NCBI GenBank assembly: GCA_025201705.1
Contig: MU616798.1
Span: 1 to 41,395 of the forward strand
DNA: 41,395 bases
DNA from: Dissophora ornata
Taxonomy: Eukaryota; Mortierellomycota; Mortierellomycetes; Mortierellales; Mortierellaceae
Direction of reading: 5' to 3'
Part shown: in pieces, positions 11,981-22,115 of the stretch
How the letters are laid out: every line of letters begins with the position of its first letter
Numbering within the stretch: position 1 is the stretch's first letter
Position numbers and translations under genes: made by a program
Notes under the pieces: generated by a model
Seen by the model: only the letters and a program-made list of their open reading frames with translations
Told to the model about the DNA's origin: nothing
Databases searched by the model: none

Positions 11981-12630
11981 ATTCTGTAAATAACCAAGAG
12001 TCAGACATTTTCGTGGTGTTTTCATGGCGCTGGAAAAAAAGTCTCGTTCATTAACGGAGAGCGACAAACGATCTTTTTCAAGTCAGCTTCGGGCAACGAT
12101 TACTATGAGATGAAAGATATGAGATATGAGACATTGGAGGGTGATGTTTGCTGCATGCAACCTTGATGCCCGGTCTTCGTGCTGCATGTGCACATGGTCA
12201 GGCCAAAAAGCCAAAAACTGACATGAAAATTCACCAGTACAACCTTTTACTCTCCATTCAGCACGAAACTGCAGAACTATCCTTCACTAGCAGGGAATAT
12301 TTGTTGTAACGGAGCCGACAAATGACTGGTAACATGCCTAGTTTAGGACATGCGCATAGAGCATGAAAGCATAATTCATTACAAAGACGCATCCTGAATT
12401 TGTATGCGAGCACTAGATCGGGGAAGCATCAAACGGGCAATGAATAGACATCGCAAAATAATGGGACATATTAAATATGAAAAGGTCAGCATTAGCGATC
12501 CTTAATTAAACTTATCGAAACCTGAATGAATATTCGCCAACAACCACACAACCATCGACCTTGGACTTTTCAGCACATCACGAGCGAATACAAGGGTCGC
12601 CAACCTCGAAAAAGTTGAAACCAAAAAAAG

Positions 12631-12668
12631 ACTAACCAAATTAGGTCTAGCGCGTAAATTTGGTTAGT
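12631..12668. repeat. Perfect 12-bp inverted repeat, 14-bp loop
   Basis: ACTAACCAAATT (12631-12642) is followed 14 bp later by its exact reverse complement AATTTGGTTAGT (12657-12668). It lies in a gene-free region. It could form a hairpin or mark the ends of a tiny element; no flanking target duplication was noticed. Confidence 0.7.
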
Positions 12669-12747
12669 AGCTCTTTCATTGTTTCATTGTGGGGCCACCA
12701 TTAAGTGGTATGAGCAAGCTGCAGCAGAAAAAAGTGGAGCAATAAGC

Positions 12748-12808
12748 GAAGCAATATTTGTTTTCTGATGTTTTTTATTTCAAGAAGCAATATTTGTTTT
12801 CTGATGTT
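12748..12808. repeat. 36-bp-period tandem duplication
   Basis: The 25-mer beginning gaagcaatatttgttttc occurs at 12748-12772 and again at 12784-12808, with T-rich tails after each copy, so the period is 36 bp. It is non-coding and probably a replication-slippage duplication. Confidence 0.75.
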
Positions 12809-12886
12809 CTTTTTTTTTTTATTTCATGATGACTCTGTCTGCACTGTGTTGGTATCCCTCGGTATTGGTGTGTGTGAAACTCCTGT

Positions 12887-12967
12887 CGCGATCCCCGACC
12901 GTGACCCTCCTGGCGCGATCCTCCGGCGTGATTCTCCTGGCGCGGTCCTCCTGGCGCGATCCCCGGC
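12887..12967. repeat. Degenerate ~14-bp GC-rich minisatellite
   Basis: About six imperfect units of the type GCGATCCTCCTGGC follow each other with 13-14-bp spacing. They sit inside otherwise A/T-rich DNA, so base composition changes sharply here. Open frames across it are not credible genes. Confidence 0.7.
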
Positions 12968-13009
12968 ATCGGTGTGTTGTGTGGGATCCCCGGCGCGTTT
13001 GCTAGTGTC

Positions 13010-13135
13010 AGAAAAAAAAAGAAGGAAAAAAAGAAAGGAAAAAAAGAAAACCCTCCTCTCCCCTCCCCTCCCCCACGCCTCTTGCTCACATAACCCAGAA
13101 AGAAAAAAAAGAAAAGAAAAAAAAGAAAAAAAAAG
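13010..13135. repeat. Poly-purine / poly-pyrimidine low-complexity tract
   Basis: Two A/G-only blocks (runs of A broken by single G) flank a C/T-only block (cctcctctcccctccc) near 13055-13080. Open frames here on both strands are artefacts of this composition (Lys/Arg/Glu or Phe/Leu runs). Confidence 0.75.
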
Positions 13136-13140
13136 AATAG

Positions 13141-13973
13141 AACACCCCGCATCCCCATCCCCACGCCCGCGCCCATTCTATCTACCTACCTAAGAACAGG
13201 GCCTATCTAAATGGAAGCCAAAGCATGCGTTAACACCCAGCAAGTGCTGCCGCTGGCAGGCCCGAAAGCACTGCCGCGCTTGCTATGCACGAGGCAACAA
13301 GGGGCACAGCACTGTACAATGAAACCTGCGGGGTGAGATGCAAGGAGGAACCAGGATCAGTTCCCTTACAGCCTTAGCTGGCCCGGTTCACGAGTAGCGT
13401 GCCACTCTACCATATCGATGTATGGATTACTTTTTAATTATATTTTTTCACTTCTGTCCGGAGGCTCAGGTGCATGGGGTGTGTTCACTATGCTTAAAAG
13501 GATCTATCTACACCGAGAGGTGATTGCTGTGCCCTAGAGTGGTGACACTCTCACACACACAAGATTGCCTCCCTACATACTATGTCGCCACGAGAGGTCA
13601 TACTCTTGTCCGAACATGGACCTGGAGCACCTGCGGCATGCCAGCACACAAGGTATCGAACGCCTGTTGTGGACCGCCTTTCTGTCCAATAACTCTCTGA
13701 AAAAGGTCTTCGAAAGTTGGAGCGCTTCTCCTTTCATCTCACACTGACTCTTACTCTTTTTTATTTTTGAGATATTTGCGCCCGTCCAATTGAAAAGTGT
13801 TCTGCAATAGTACTGAACCGGTCTCCGCTTAATGATCGACTCTGTGGCGTTCTTGCAAATGGCAGTGGGGCTTTTTTTTTGAACTACAGTAATAGTTATT
13901 TCCGCAACTGTATTAAAAAGTCATGTGCAATGGATTCGTCTCTTCCGATATTCCACTCATGTTTTCATATGGC
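13141..13973. other. Intergenic region, no gene seen
   Basis: About 0.8 kb. A GC-rich block at about 13220-13400 stands out from A/T-rich surroundings, and a short hairpin (GAGTG-GTGA-CACTC) lies near 13536-13549. A 60-codon open frame at 13565-13747 has no recognisable motif and is not called. The right part should contain the 3' UTR of the minus-strand kinase gene. Confidence 0.5.
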
Positions 13974-16906
13974 CTATGGCTCAATGTGCTCTTCAAACTT
14001 CAGATTGCCCACATGAAGGAGTCGCTTCCTACATACCTCCACCGCTTCCTTGAAACTCTCGCCGCAACCTCTTCTGCAGAAGTATACACCGTTCGGAGTA
14101 TTCAGCCATGATTCCGCTTCCTTGATGGCTTTGCAGGCCCACTTCTCTCCTTCTTCATAGTCCTTGTCGACAGTAACCCCTCCCAGATACACGTCGGACA
14201 GCAGAGTGTACGCTGGGACAAACCCTTGCGCAGCAGCACGGAGGTACCAATCGACAGCTCTCAATGAGTCTTTGACTACACCCTGACCTTCTCTGAACAT
14301 ATGTCCGATCTCGAGATATGATTCCGCTACACCAGCATCACTGGCCTCCAAAAACCATTCCATGGCTTTGGCATAGTCCCGTTCCGCGCCAATGCCGTAG
14401 ACATACATGCGACCGATGTTACACTTTGCCATTTCTGATCCTTTGCCACTTGCCTTCAGATACCATCCCATAGCTTTGGAATAGTCTTGATCCGAGCCAA
14501 GACCATTTTGATACATTTCGGCGATGTTAAACATGGCTTTTGGATCCCCTGTGCCACTTGCCTTGAGCCACCACTCCATGGCCATGAAATAGTCCTGTAC
14601 CACGCCTTGGCCTTCGTAATGCATTTTACCGATGATGCCCAGGGCGTCAGATTCCCCAGTCTCATTGGCCTTGAGAAACCACTCCATGGCTTTGGTGAAG
14701 TCCTTTGCAACGCCTTTGCCATTGTAACACAGAAGACCGATCATGAAGCTGGCTCTTGACTTTCCAGCGTCGTTTGCCTTGAGAAACCACTCCATAGCCT
14801 TGGCGTAGTCCTGTTCCNNNNNNNNNNNNNNNNNNNNNNNNNNNNNNNNNNNNNNNNNNNNNNNNNNNNNNNNNNNNNNNNNNNNNNNNNNNNNNNNNNN
14901 NNNNNNNNNNNNNNNNNNNNNNNNNNNNNNNNNNNNNNNNNNNNNNNNNNNNNNNNNNNNNNNNNNNNNNNNNNNNNNNNNNNNNNNNNNNNNNNNNNNN
15001 NNCCAGCGTCGTTTGCCTTGAGAAACCACTCCATAGCCTTGGCGTAGTCCTGTTCCACGCCGTGACCTTGGAAATACAGCCGGCCGATTCTGAACGCAGC
15101 GTTTGTATCCCCAGCGTCGCTTGCCATAAGGAACCACTCCATAGCCTTGGTATAGTCTTGCTCCACGCCATTACCATTGTAGTACATGTTTCCGATGTTG
15201 AACTTGGCGTTTAAATCCCCAGCGTCGTTTGCCTTGAGAAACCACTCCATAGCCTTGGCATAGTCCCGTCCAACACCGTGACCAAGGCGGTACATTTGGC
15301 CGATAGGAGTATTGGCCTTTGCAACCCCTGCATCGCTTGCCTTGAGAAACCACTCCATAGCCTCGACATAGTTCTGTTTCACGCCATAGCCATTAGCGTA
15401 TATAGTGCCGATATTTAAATTGGCGTATGAATCCCCAGCCTTACTTGCCTTGAGCCACCACTCCATAGCCTTATCATAGTCCTGTTCAACACCGCGACCA
15501 AGGCTGTACATTTCACCGATGGAGGCCGTGGCCTTTACTTCTCCTGCTTCGCTTGCCTTGAGGAACCACTCCATCGCTTTGGCATAGTCCTGTTCCACGC
15601 CATGGCCTTCGTGATACATGTTACCGATGTTGAGCATGGCGTAAGAATTCTTAGCTTCGCTTGCTTTGAGCCACCACTCCAAAGCTTTATCATAGTCCTG
15701 TCTGACACCGTGGCCAAAGCGGTACATTCGACCGATGGAGGCCTTGGCCTTTGCAACCCCAGCGTCACTTGCCTTGAGATTCCACTCCATGGCCTTGGCC
15801 CAGTCCTGCTCCACACCTTCACCATTGGCGTATATATTGCCGATTTCAAACTTGGCTTGTGGATGTCCAGCATCGCTTGCTTTGAGATACCATTCGATAG
15901 CCTTTCCAAAGTCCTTTACAACGCCGTGACCTTTGCCATACATAGTGCCGATGGCGTGCTTTGCATCTACCTCTCCAGCGTCGTCAGCCTTGAGATACCA
16001 ATCCAAAGCTTTCGCATAGTTCTTTTTCAGTCCACTACCGTGGTAGTACATGTTGCCTAGGTCGCAGCGTACATTAGGATATCTGTTCCTGGCCTTCTTT
16101 GGAAGAAATTCTAGATCCTCAAACTGTTCTTCCCCTTGCACTCGTAAATTGCCGACATCATGATCATGATCATGCGATGTGTTCTCGGCCTCTGGAAGCA
16201 TATCTGCGGCGGTTGGTCTTTCGGTGGGCTCTTGGTTCCAGCACTTGTTGATGAAAGCTTTATACACCTCGGGAGTGTTGTCTGGTATGTCCTCAGTGTA
16301 TCCTTTCAGAATGCAAAAGGACATGCTGTCCCGCGTATGCTCCTGGTACGGCTGAGTGCACTCCGAAGCCATCTCCCACATTACCATCCCCAACGCATAA
16401 ATATCAGACTTGCAGGAGTATTGGGGTGGTTCCAATAACAATTCGGGAGCCATCCAGGGAAGTGTACCATCTCCGCCACTCTGCCCAACTGTGCGTGCCC
16501 GACCAAAGTCACATATCTTGGCGTCCCCACACTCGGTAAGAAGAATATTGGCACTCTTGATGTCGCAGTGGATAATGTCTTGGCCGTGAAGATAAACCAA
16601 TCCCAACGAGACTTGCTTGGCGATCCGTGTCTTGGTCTCCCAGTCTTGGATGGAACCCTCCAATATGGCATTTGACAGGCTTCCACCCTCGACATACTCC
16701 ATCACAAGCATGTGTTGCTCCAAATGGTAGAACTGGACAATGTGCCTATTGCGCAGCTGCTTGATGATCTCCACCTCTCGTTTTGAATCCTCGTGGTTGG
16801 GATTGAGGAACACCTTGACCACTACATCATCAAGTCCGATCTTGGCCTTTAAGACTTCTGATTGAATACCATGACCTATTTTTTCGCCCAGTATGAGATT
16901 CCCCAT
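13974..16906 (-). CDS. Protein kinase (TKL-like, non-RD) with long Sel1-like repeat array; contains assembly gap
   Basis: Predicted cytosolic signalling kinase with a C-terminal Sel1-like repeat (SLR) solenoid for protein binding. No introns; ATG at 16906, TAG at 13974-13976. The kinase domain covers about residues 1-240: Gly loop IGHGIQSEV (10-18), Lys31 in VVVK, catalytic loop HCDIKSAN (113-120), DFG at 133-135, then MAPELL. The residue before the catalytic Asp115 is Cys114 instead of Arg, so it is a non-RD kinase; Lys, Asp, Asn and DFG are intact. After a His/Asp-rich linker come more than 15 SLRs with a 36-residue period (DYAKAMEWFLKASDAG, IGxMYxxGxGV). The array is interrupted by 185 Ns at 14818-15002. 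Frames on the two sides do not match across that N length; see the gap entry. Kinase-SLR genes are expanded in Mucoromycota and Glomeromycota. A paralogue lies 333 bp upstream on the same strand. Confidence 0.85.
14818..15002. other. Assembly gap (185 N) inside the Sel1 repeats
   Basis: The last 54 bases before the gap (14764-14817) are identical to the first 54 after it (15003-15056). Collapsing this overlap to a single copy joins the two halves of the kinase-SLR gene in frame with correct 36-residue repeat periodicity (about 897 aa). The stated N length breaks the frame. The gap is therefore probably an unmerged contig overlap, or one or more missing 108-bp units with a wrong size estimate. 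Confidence 0.8.
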
Positions 16907-17239
16907 CCTGTGAATTGTGACTGGACGAAGGGACAGAGTTGAAGCGGTTTACAATCAGCATCGAGTACCACCAGCACGATATGCATGTTAGGGGTTGTCA
17001 CGTCAATTGGAACTACAAACGAAAGTGGGGGATCTTGATCCATGTGTCAAAACGTACCCTGTGTGTAAAGAGAGTGTTACTGGTAGAGCGGGAAGAGAGA
17101 CTTTTTGCCCTGAATGGCCTTTTATTTATGCTCAGCGATAGGAAAGTGGCCCAATGGCAAAGTGCTCAAAGGCGCAGCAAAAACAAGGGGGGAGAAAAAA
17201 TCAAAAATAATCGACCCCTGCAGAGAGTTTGAGTCAGGT
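16907..17239 (-). promoter_or_regulatory. Spacer between the two kinase-SLR genes with TATA-like site
   Basis: 333 bp between the stop of the upstream kinase and the ATG of the downstream one, both on the minus strand. Read on the minus strand, CATAAATAAAAG lies near 17119-17130, about 215 bp before the ATG at 16906. Nothing else is recognised here. Confidence 0.4.
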
Positions 17240-18841
17240 TTATTGAGATAATGCATGTTGATGAAGGTTCATGAGGTAGCGAGAATGCTCGTCTCCATTT
17301 TCCGCCGCTTTTTGCAACCAAATGCGGCCTCGCGAAATGTTTTTGCGAACGCCATTCCCCAAGATGTAGCGGACACCGAGGTCACTCTGTGCCTCTTTGC
17401 ACCCGTTCTCAGCAGCCTCACTCAACCATTTCAGAGCCGCAACTTCATCCCGGGGAACACCCCGACCTATTTTATACATCTTGTACAGAGGGTATTGTGC
17501 AACTGCGAGTCCTTGAACAGCTGCCATTAACATGAACCTTGCGGATTCCGCGTAATCCTGTTCGACGCACTTACCGTCGTGATACAATGCCGCAATGCTG
17601 ACCTGCGCCTTTGCACATCCCCGTTCGGCAGCTTCGCGATACCACCTCATCGCTTCTTCGATGTTTTTCTCAGCGCCAAGTCCATTCTTGTACATCTTTG
17701 CCAAATTTACACATGAAGGGTTATGTCCTTGGTTTGCTGCTGCTTGGTATAGGTCAAAGGCTCTGCGATAATCTTGCGGCACACCTCTTCCTCCGTGTTC
17801 ATATGATATGCCAAGTTCCCACTGCGCAAGTGCAAATCCTTGGTCTGCAGCCTTCTGGAACAATTCTGCAGCCTTGGAGTGATCACGCGGGACCCCATTT
17901 CCAGTTCGGTAAAGATCACCCAGGAGATATTGAGCCTTCATGTTTCCCATATTGGCGGCACTCCTATATCTCTCTGCAGCCTCGGCGTAATTGGAATCGA
18001 CTCCATTTCCAATGTGGAACCTGAGTCCCAGCTGAAGCTCCTCTTCGGCTGAAGTCTTCTGCTCTTTCTTGACCTGATCGCTCTCACCGGCGATGTCTTG
18101 GACGTCACGAACAACGGAAAAGGCACCTACAATCTCCTCGATAGTTGGCCTCTTCTCAGGATCCTCGTCAAGACATCTTTCCATCATCGCCTTGTAATCC
18201 AGTGGTGCGCCATCCTTAAGCACTAGTTCTTGCATTACGACGCCCAGCGCAAAGATATCGGACTTTGTTGAATACATGGGTCTGGCTCTCATCAATTCTG
18301 GTGCCATCCATTTCAGAGTTCCCTTTCGTATGAAAGTTGAGGCGCAAGTAGCTGAGGCCATGGTCTTGGCAATCCCAAAGTCGCACAACTTGGCCTGGTC
18401 GTGCTTTGACAACAATATGTTGAGCCCCTTGACATCTCTGTGGACGATACCTTGACTATGCAGGTATCCTAATCCGAGAGCCACCTCGGCCACTATTCTC
18501 TTCTTGTTCTCCCAGTCCAATCTTGAGACAGCATCCCTGAGATTCCCACCTTCCGCATAGTCCGTGACGATGGACACGTAGTTGGCATCACGGTCGACAC
18601 CGTAGCATTGGATGATGTGCTTATGTGCAAGTTGTGATACAATATTCAACTCCCTAGCGATGTCTGCAGCGTTCCCGTTGAGGACTCGGATCCTCTTCAC
18701 AGCCATCTGGATGCCGTCTTTGTTCCAAAGATACACTTCCCCAGACATTCCTGTTCCAACCATTGTATCCAGGGTAGGAAGCGGAATTTCACCTAATCTT
18801 CCCCATGAATCTGGGAAACCGTCGGTTGGAACCTCGGACAT
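17240..18841 (-). CDS. Protein kinase (TKL-like, RD) with Sel1-like repeats
   Basis: 533 aa, intronless coding region, ATG at 18841, TAA at 17240-17242. The kinase domain is about residues 15-240: Gly loop VGTGMSGEV, Lys in MAVKRI, catalytic loop HRDVKGLN with the usual Arg, CDFGIAKT and MAPELM. An acidic/Lys linker (DQVKKEQKTSAEEE) leads to about seven Sel1-like repeats (GNGVDSNYAEAAERYRSAA, GNGVPRDHSKAAELFQKAA and so on) to the C-terminus. All key catalytic residues are present. It is a paralogue of the adjacent non-RD kinase, but its repeats are more divergent and far fewer. Substrates are unknown; a role in a multi-protein signalling scaffold is inferred from SLR architecture. Confidence 0.9.
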   Translation of the reverse strand: MSEVPTDGFPDSWGRLGEIPLPTLDTMVGTGMSGEVYLWNKDGIQMAVKRIRVLNGNAADIARELNIVSQLAHKHIIQCYGVDRDANYVSIVTDYAEGGNLRDAVSRLDWENKKRIVAEVALGLGYLHSQGIVHRDVKGLNILLSKHDQAKLCDFGIAKTMASATCASTFIRKGTLKWMAPELMRARPMYSTKSDIFALGVVMQELVLKDGAPLDYKAMMERCLDEDPEKRPTIEEIVGAFSVVRDVQDIAGESDQVKKEQKTSAEEELQLGLRFHIGNGVDSNYAEAAERYRSAANMGNMKAQYLLGDLYRTGNGVPRDHSKAAELFQKAADQGFALAQWELGISYEHGGRGVPQDYRRAFDLYQAAANQGHNPSCVNLAKMYKNGLGAEKNIEEAMRWYREAAERGCAKAQVSIAALYHDGKCVEQDYAESARFMLMAAVQGLAVAQYPLYKMYKIGRGVPRDEVAALKWLSEAAENGCKEAQSDLGVRYILGNGVRKNISRGRIWLQKAAENGDEHSRYLMNLHQHALSQ

Positions 18842-19220
18842 TGTTGCAAGTTGGTATAAACCCTTCTATGAGGTAGGCAGGATGGGGTAGTTTTGGTAAG
18901 CTGTGCAGAAAGATGTTTGTATTGATTCTTGACGCGCAACTACTGAAACGTAGGGACAGAAAACGCAGGGCAGAGCAGAATACACTTACAGGCAAAGGAT
19001 GTGGAGTAGTGAGTGGTTTGGAGTAGCGCTCGAGGTAACAGAAATAGCGGTGCTACTACAGATACCTGGGACAGAGGGTTCATGTTAGAGCGTGGTGGTT
19101 CCTGTGTTTGACCATCATCATTTATACAGAGACATACCTGGAGCAAAACGTCTCGTGGAAGAGAATGCAAGTGTGAGGGCGAGGGCGATGGTGAGGGTGA
19201 GAGCATGCGTTCTTGTATTT
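18842..19220 (-). promoter_or_regulatory. Probable 5' leader of the RD kinase gene with two UTR introns and a TATA-like site
   Basis: On the minus strand good splice signals occur in pairs: GTATGT at 19137 with CCCAG ending at 19066 (72 nt), and GTAAGT at 18989 with CATAG ending at 18866 (124 nt). A CATAAATA motif lies near 19213-19220. Together they suggest a spliced leader of about 170 nt. A short run of GAGGGC/GATGGT hexamers sits at about 19174-19203. This is inference from splice motifs only. Confidence 0.35.
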
Positions 19221-19925
19221 ATGGAGGCAAGACACGATGGCGAAGCAGTTCTAAAAATACACGGCGCCGCCTTCCACACACGCTTCTGCATATTGGATGT
19301 TGCTGAAAAAAATGCAAACGTTACTGTCTTCGCGCCCTAACTCGACACCTCGTCCCACCGATCCATGGCCACCAGGATCCAACCGGCGACCCTCTCGAAC
19401 AACCCACTCTGAAGTTGTGCATGAAGAAGAAAAGAAGAACACTAACCCACCCTCTTGTTACCGCCGATACCCACCCCATCCCCATCCCGTGGTTCGTGCT
19501 GCCATCAGTGAAATAATGAATATCCTTGGTATGGGATACTTGTGCAGTTCGTACATTTGCGTGATGACCGCTTCAATGCGGCTCTGTATTCTGGCCGATC
19601 GATCAAGTGCCTTTTGCTACTCTCGTAGCATCTATTGCTCTCTCTTCTCCGACTCTTCATGCTTTTGAAGCAAGAGTTCAGAAGGGCCTCATTTTCTTCC
19701 TGATGGGCGGGCAGGCCAGATGCTAAACTTTGAGTTTGTCCGAAGAGTCGATTCGAGATCCGATTGCAGCTGATTGAACGCCAGGAACGATAGTTGCAGT
19801 CGGTGCTGAATCATGGGCACCCTCCGTTGCAGGGCGAACTCATGCTAGGGGCGGTACTTTCTTGGGCTGAGTTAACTTGGTCCTTGTCCTCCACGATGAC
19901 CCGAAGGATAACTTCTAAATAATAG

Positions 19926-19944
19926 CTTATTCCCCGGGAATAAG
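19926..19944. repeat. 19-bp near-perfect palindrome
   Basis: CTTATTCCC-C-GGGAATAAG, nine paired bases around a single central base. It lies in a gene-free stretch (19221-20071) in which nothing else was recognised. It could be a binding site for a dimeric regulator; no function is shown. Confidence 0.55.
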
Positions 19945-20071
19945 GCCGCGACTTAGGGTTGTGGAAGGTCAGCATCATATCTGCAACACAGTTGTGGCAA
20001 TTGACTCTCATTGCCCGGCGTTTACTCTTCAGAGTCACCGCTAGACATGGGGGAGAGTACGGTGTCGTCTC

Positions 20072-20465
20072 TTATGATGCACAGTGCGCTCTCGAATACA
20101 CGTTAGACGTCGGCCCAGAGAACAATACGTTATCCGACTTTGCAGTCGAAAAGAGTGCTGATAAAGAATGGTTCCGAAATTGGTGGGGAATCCGAGGACG
20201 AGTACGCCTAGAAAGCTTGTTGAGGTTGGTTGTCGAGGATAAAGTTTTTCATATTCTGGGTGAGAGAATGATAGAGAAACAAAGAAGGACAAAGCGAACT
20301 GAGGGTTGGCGTTGCATACCGACGAAAAATAAAAAGGCGAGACAGTTTTGATGACCTTCGCCTTGTGTGACATTGAAAGTCTTGCTGAGCGAGCTTCGCC
20401 TCTATTTGGCTGATTTCTAATGCAAAGTCCTTCACCAGGCGCCTTGGAACCGAAACGACGGACAT
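20072..20465 (-). CDS. Tentative small two-exon gene, unknown protein
   Basis: ATG at 20465; exon 1 20465-20320, intron with GTATGC donor and TTTCTAG acceptor (112 nt), exon 2 20207-20072, giving 93 aa in frame (stop TAA 20072-20074). The protein is basic (RRLVK, RRRSS, FRR) with a Ser-rich C-terminal half. No family recognised. It would be divergent from the gene at 20647 with 181 bp between ATGs. Support is only the clean splice pair and frame; it may be chance. Confidence 0.25.
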
Positions 20466-20646
20466 GGCGGCGCGATCACGACGCGTTTGCAGGGCACGTC
20501 ACATGATGCGTCAGCGCACGGGCTCGTCGCTCATTCGTTTTTGACGTTCTTCTCATTTCACGAATGAACATCCTGTTCTTCACCCATCCGCAAAGCGACA
20601 TCACTAGCACAGAGAAACGAACAGAAACAGGATCTTAAGACACAAA

Positions 20647-21961
20647 ATGACTGCCGTACCGACACTGCCATTCGTGGTGCTAAAAGCCCACAAGCCCTGG
20701 CCCCACAGCGACAATATTTCTACCACGGCCACGTCACAGGTTCCTAACCTCGCATTGGTAGACCGATCCTCCTCTTCCTCCTCACTAAACCTTAGAGCGC
20801 CACCCAGATTGGTGGCCTCAGAGACGGCTTCACTACCGGCCGCAACCTCGGCAGGACTGGGAACAGGAGCAATAGCTTCTTCGTCTCCCATGTCGCCAAA
20901 CATCCTCAGAACTGGATCCATAGGTCACATGCCCTCTTCACCCAACCCTGCCAATATCTCCGGTTCACTGGGAACATCATCACCAGGGCCATCCATACCA
21001 TCAGTAATTCAGACACGAACCCTTCATCCTCAGGTTCACTATATCTTTGAAAATGATCCTCTGGAACACGATATCCTTGAGTCGATTCCCAAATCAAGGT
21101 GCATCACCCTTGATCTAGACCCCAGATCTGGGTCCATCAAGAATGTGGAGTCGTTTCTGACAGACCTTCAGGTGATGGATGTGAAACTAGTGCTTTTTCA
21201 GGCCGCATTAACCACGTCGTCGACGTCATCGTCCCTGAACTCATTGGCTGCCAATATGACTATGAACAACAACAATAATGTCAGCAACTCAGTACAGCAG
21301 CAAGGGAACGATGGCCATGGTGGCGGTGGCAGTAACCATACGACAGCAATGGGTAAAGTAACCTCCCCCGGGGCTTCCTCTCTCCAGTTTTCGGCAACGA
21401 TCTCAACAACAAGGATGACAAGACACCCATCAGAGAGGAGTTTGGTGAGCCAGATAGGAGAAGGCGATAGTCAGAGCATCAAAAGCGCCAAAAGTGAGGA
21501 TAAGGTGCCAACACCAACTAACAGTACTGGAGCAAAAGATTGGACGCTAGTGATTGAAACTGTGGAGGTGGATGAGAGGGACCAGGAGAGGTATACATGC
21601 TTATTGCTTTCCGTCGTCCTGTTTTATATTGCCCTTTGAAGGAGGATAGGTCTTCTGACACGAGCTTTTGCTTGACGCTAGTGATTCGGAACTACTGGAA
21701 CAATCCATGATATCGAGTCTGGATACAGACATGATGCCTGAGGATTATCTACCACACTGTGATGCATTACTGAGATCATTTACAGCGAGGTATACCAAAA
21801 AAGCCGGGACCAAAAAAAAAAAATTATTAGGCATCGTTTCATGCTGACCAAAATTGATAACCTTAATTTTTTTTTCTCTCTTTGTCCCTAGAAATCTCTT
21901 AACGCAGAAGGTCATTGATTTTACTACAACAAACTCTTCAACCACTGGTAGTCCACAGTGA
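20647..21961 (+). CDS. Unrecognised Ser/Thr-rich protein
   Basis: Three exons, 20647-21590, 21682-21789 and 21892-21961, all joined in phase 2, 373 aa; without splicing the frame ends in an intron-like hydrophobic tail. The N-terminal ~130 residues are Ser/Pro-rich and probably disordered. A structured-looking segment begins at VHYIFENDPLEHDILE and continues through ITLDLDPRSG and FLTDLQVMDVKLVLFQAA. An Asn/Ser/Gly-rich insert follows, then WTLVIETVEVDERDQE and an acidic C-terminal stretch (MPEDYLPHCDALLRSF). I do not recognise the family. The 3' end is convergent with the CDC25 gene (154 bp apart). One ACGCGT (MCB-type) lies 166 bp upstream at 20481-20486. Introns are 91 and 102 bp. Confidence 0.75.
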
Positions 21962-22115
21962 AGCGGATGAGAACATTGTACAGTACGAAAAAAGTTTTAA
22001 AAAGATGTTACATAATGAATACAAGATGGAACACAAGCGCCAATTACATTGATTCGATATGCATGCTCGTAAATAACTATGAGTACAGAAGGGGGGAGAA
22101 CAAACGTCGGACAAC

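Noticed and set aside
12768..13193. 141- and 133-codon open frames on opposite strands
   Set aside because: Built on minisatellite and A/G or C/T tracts; low complexity on both strands.
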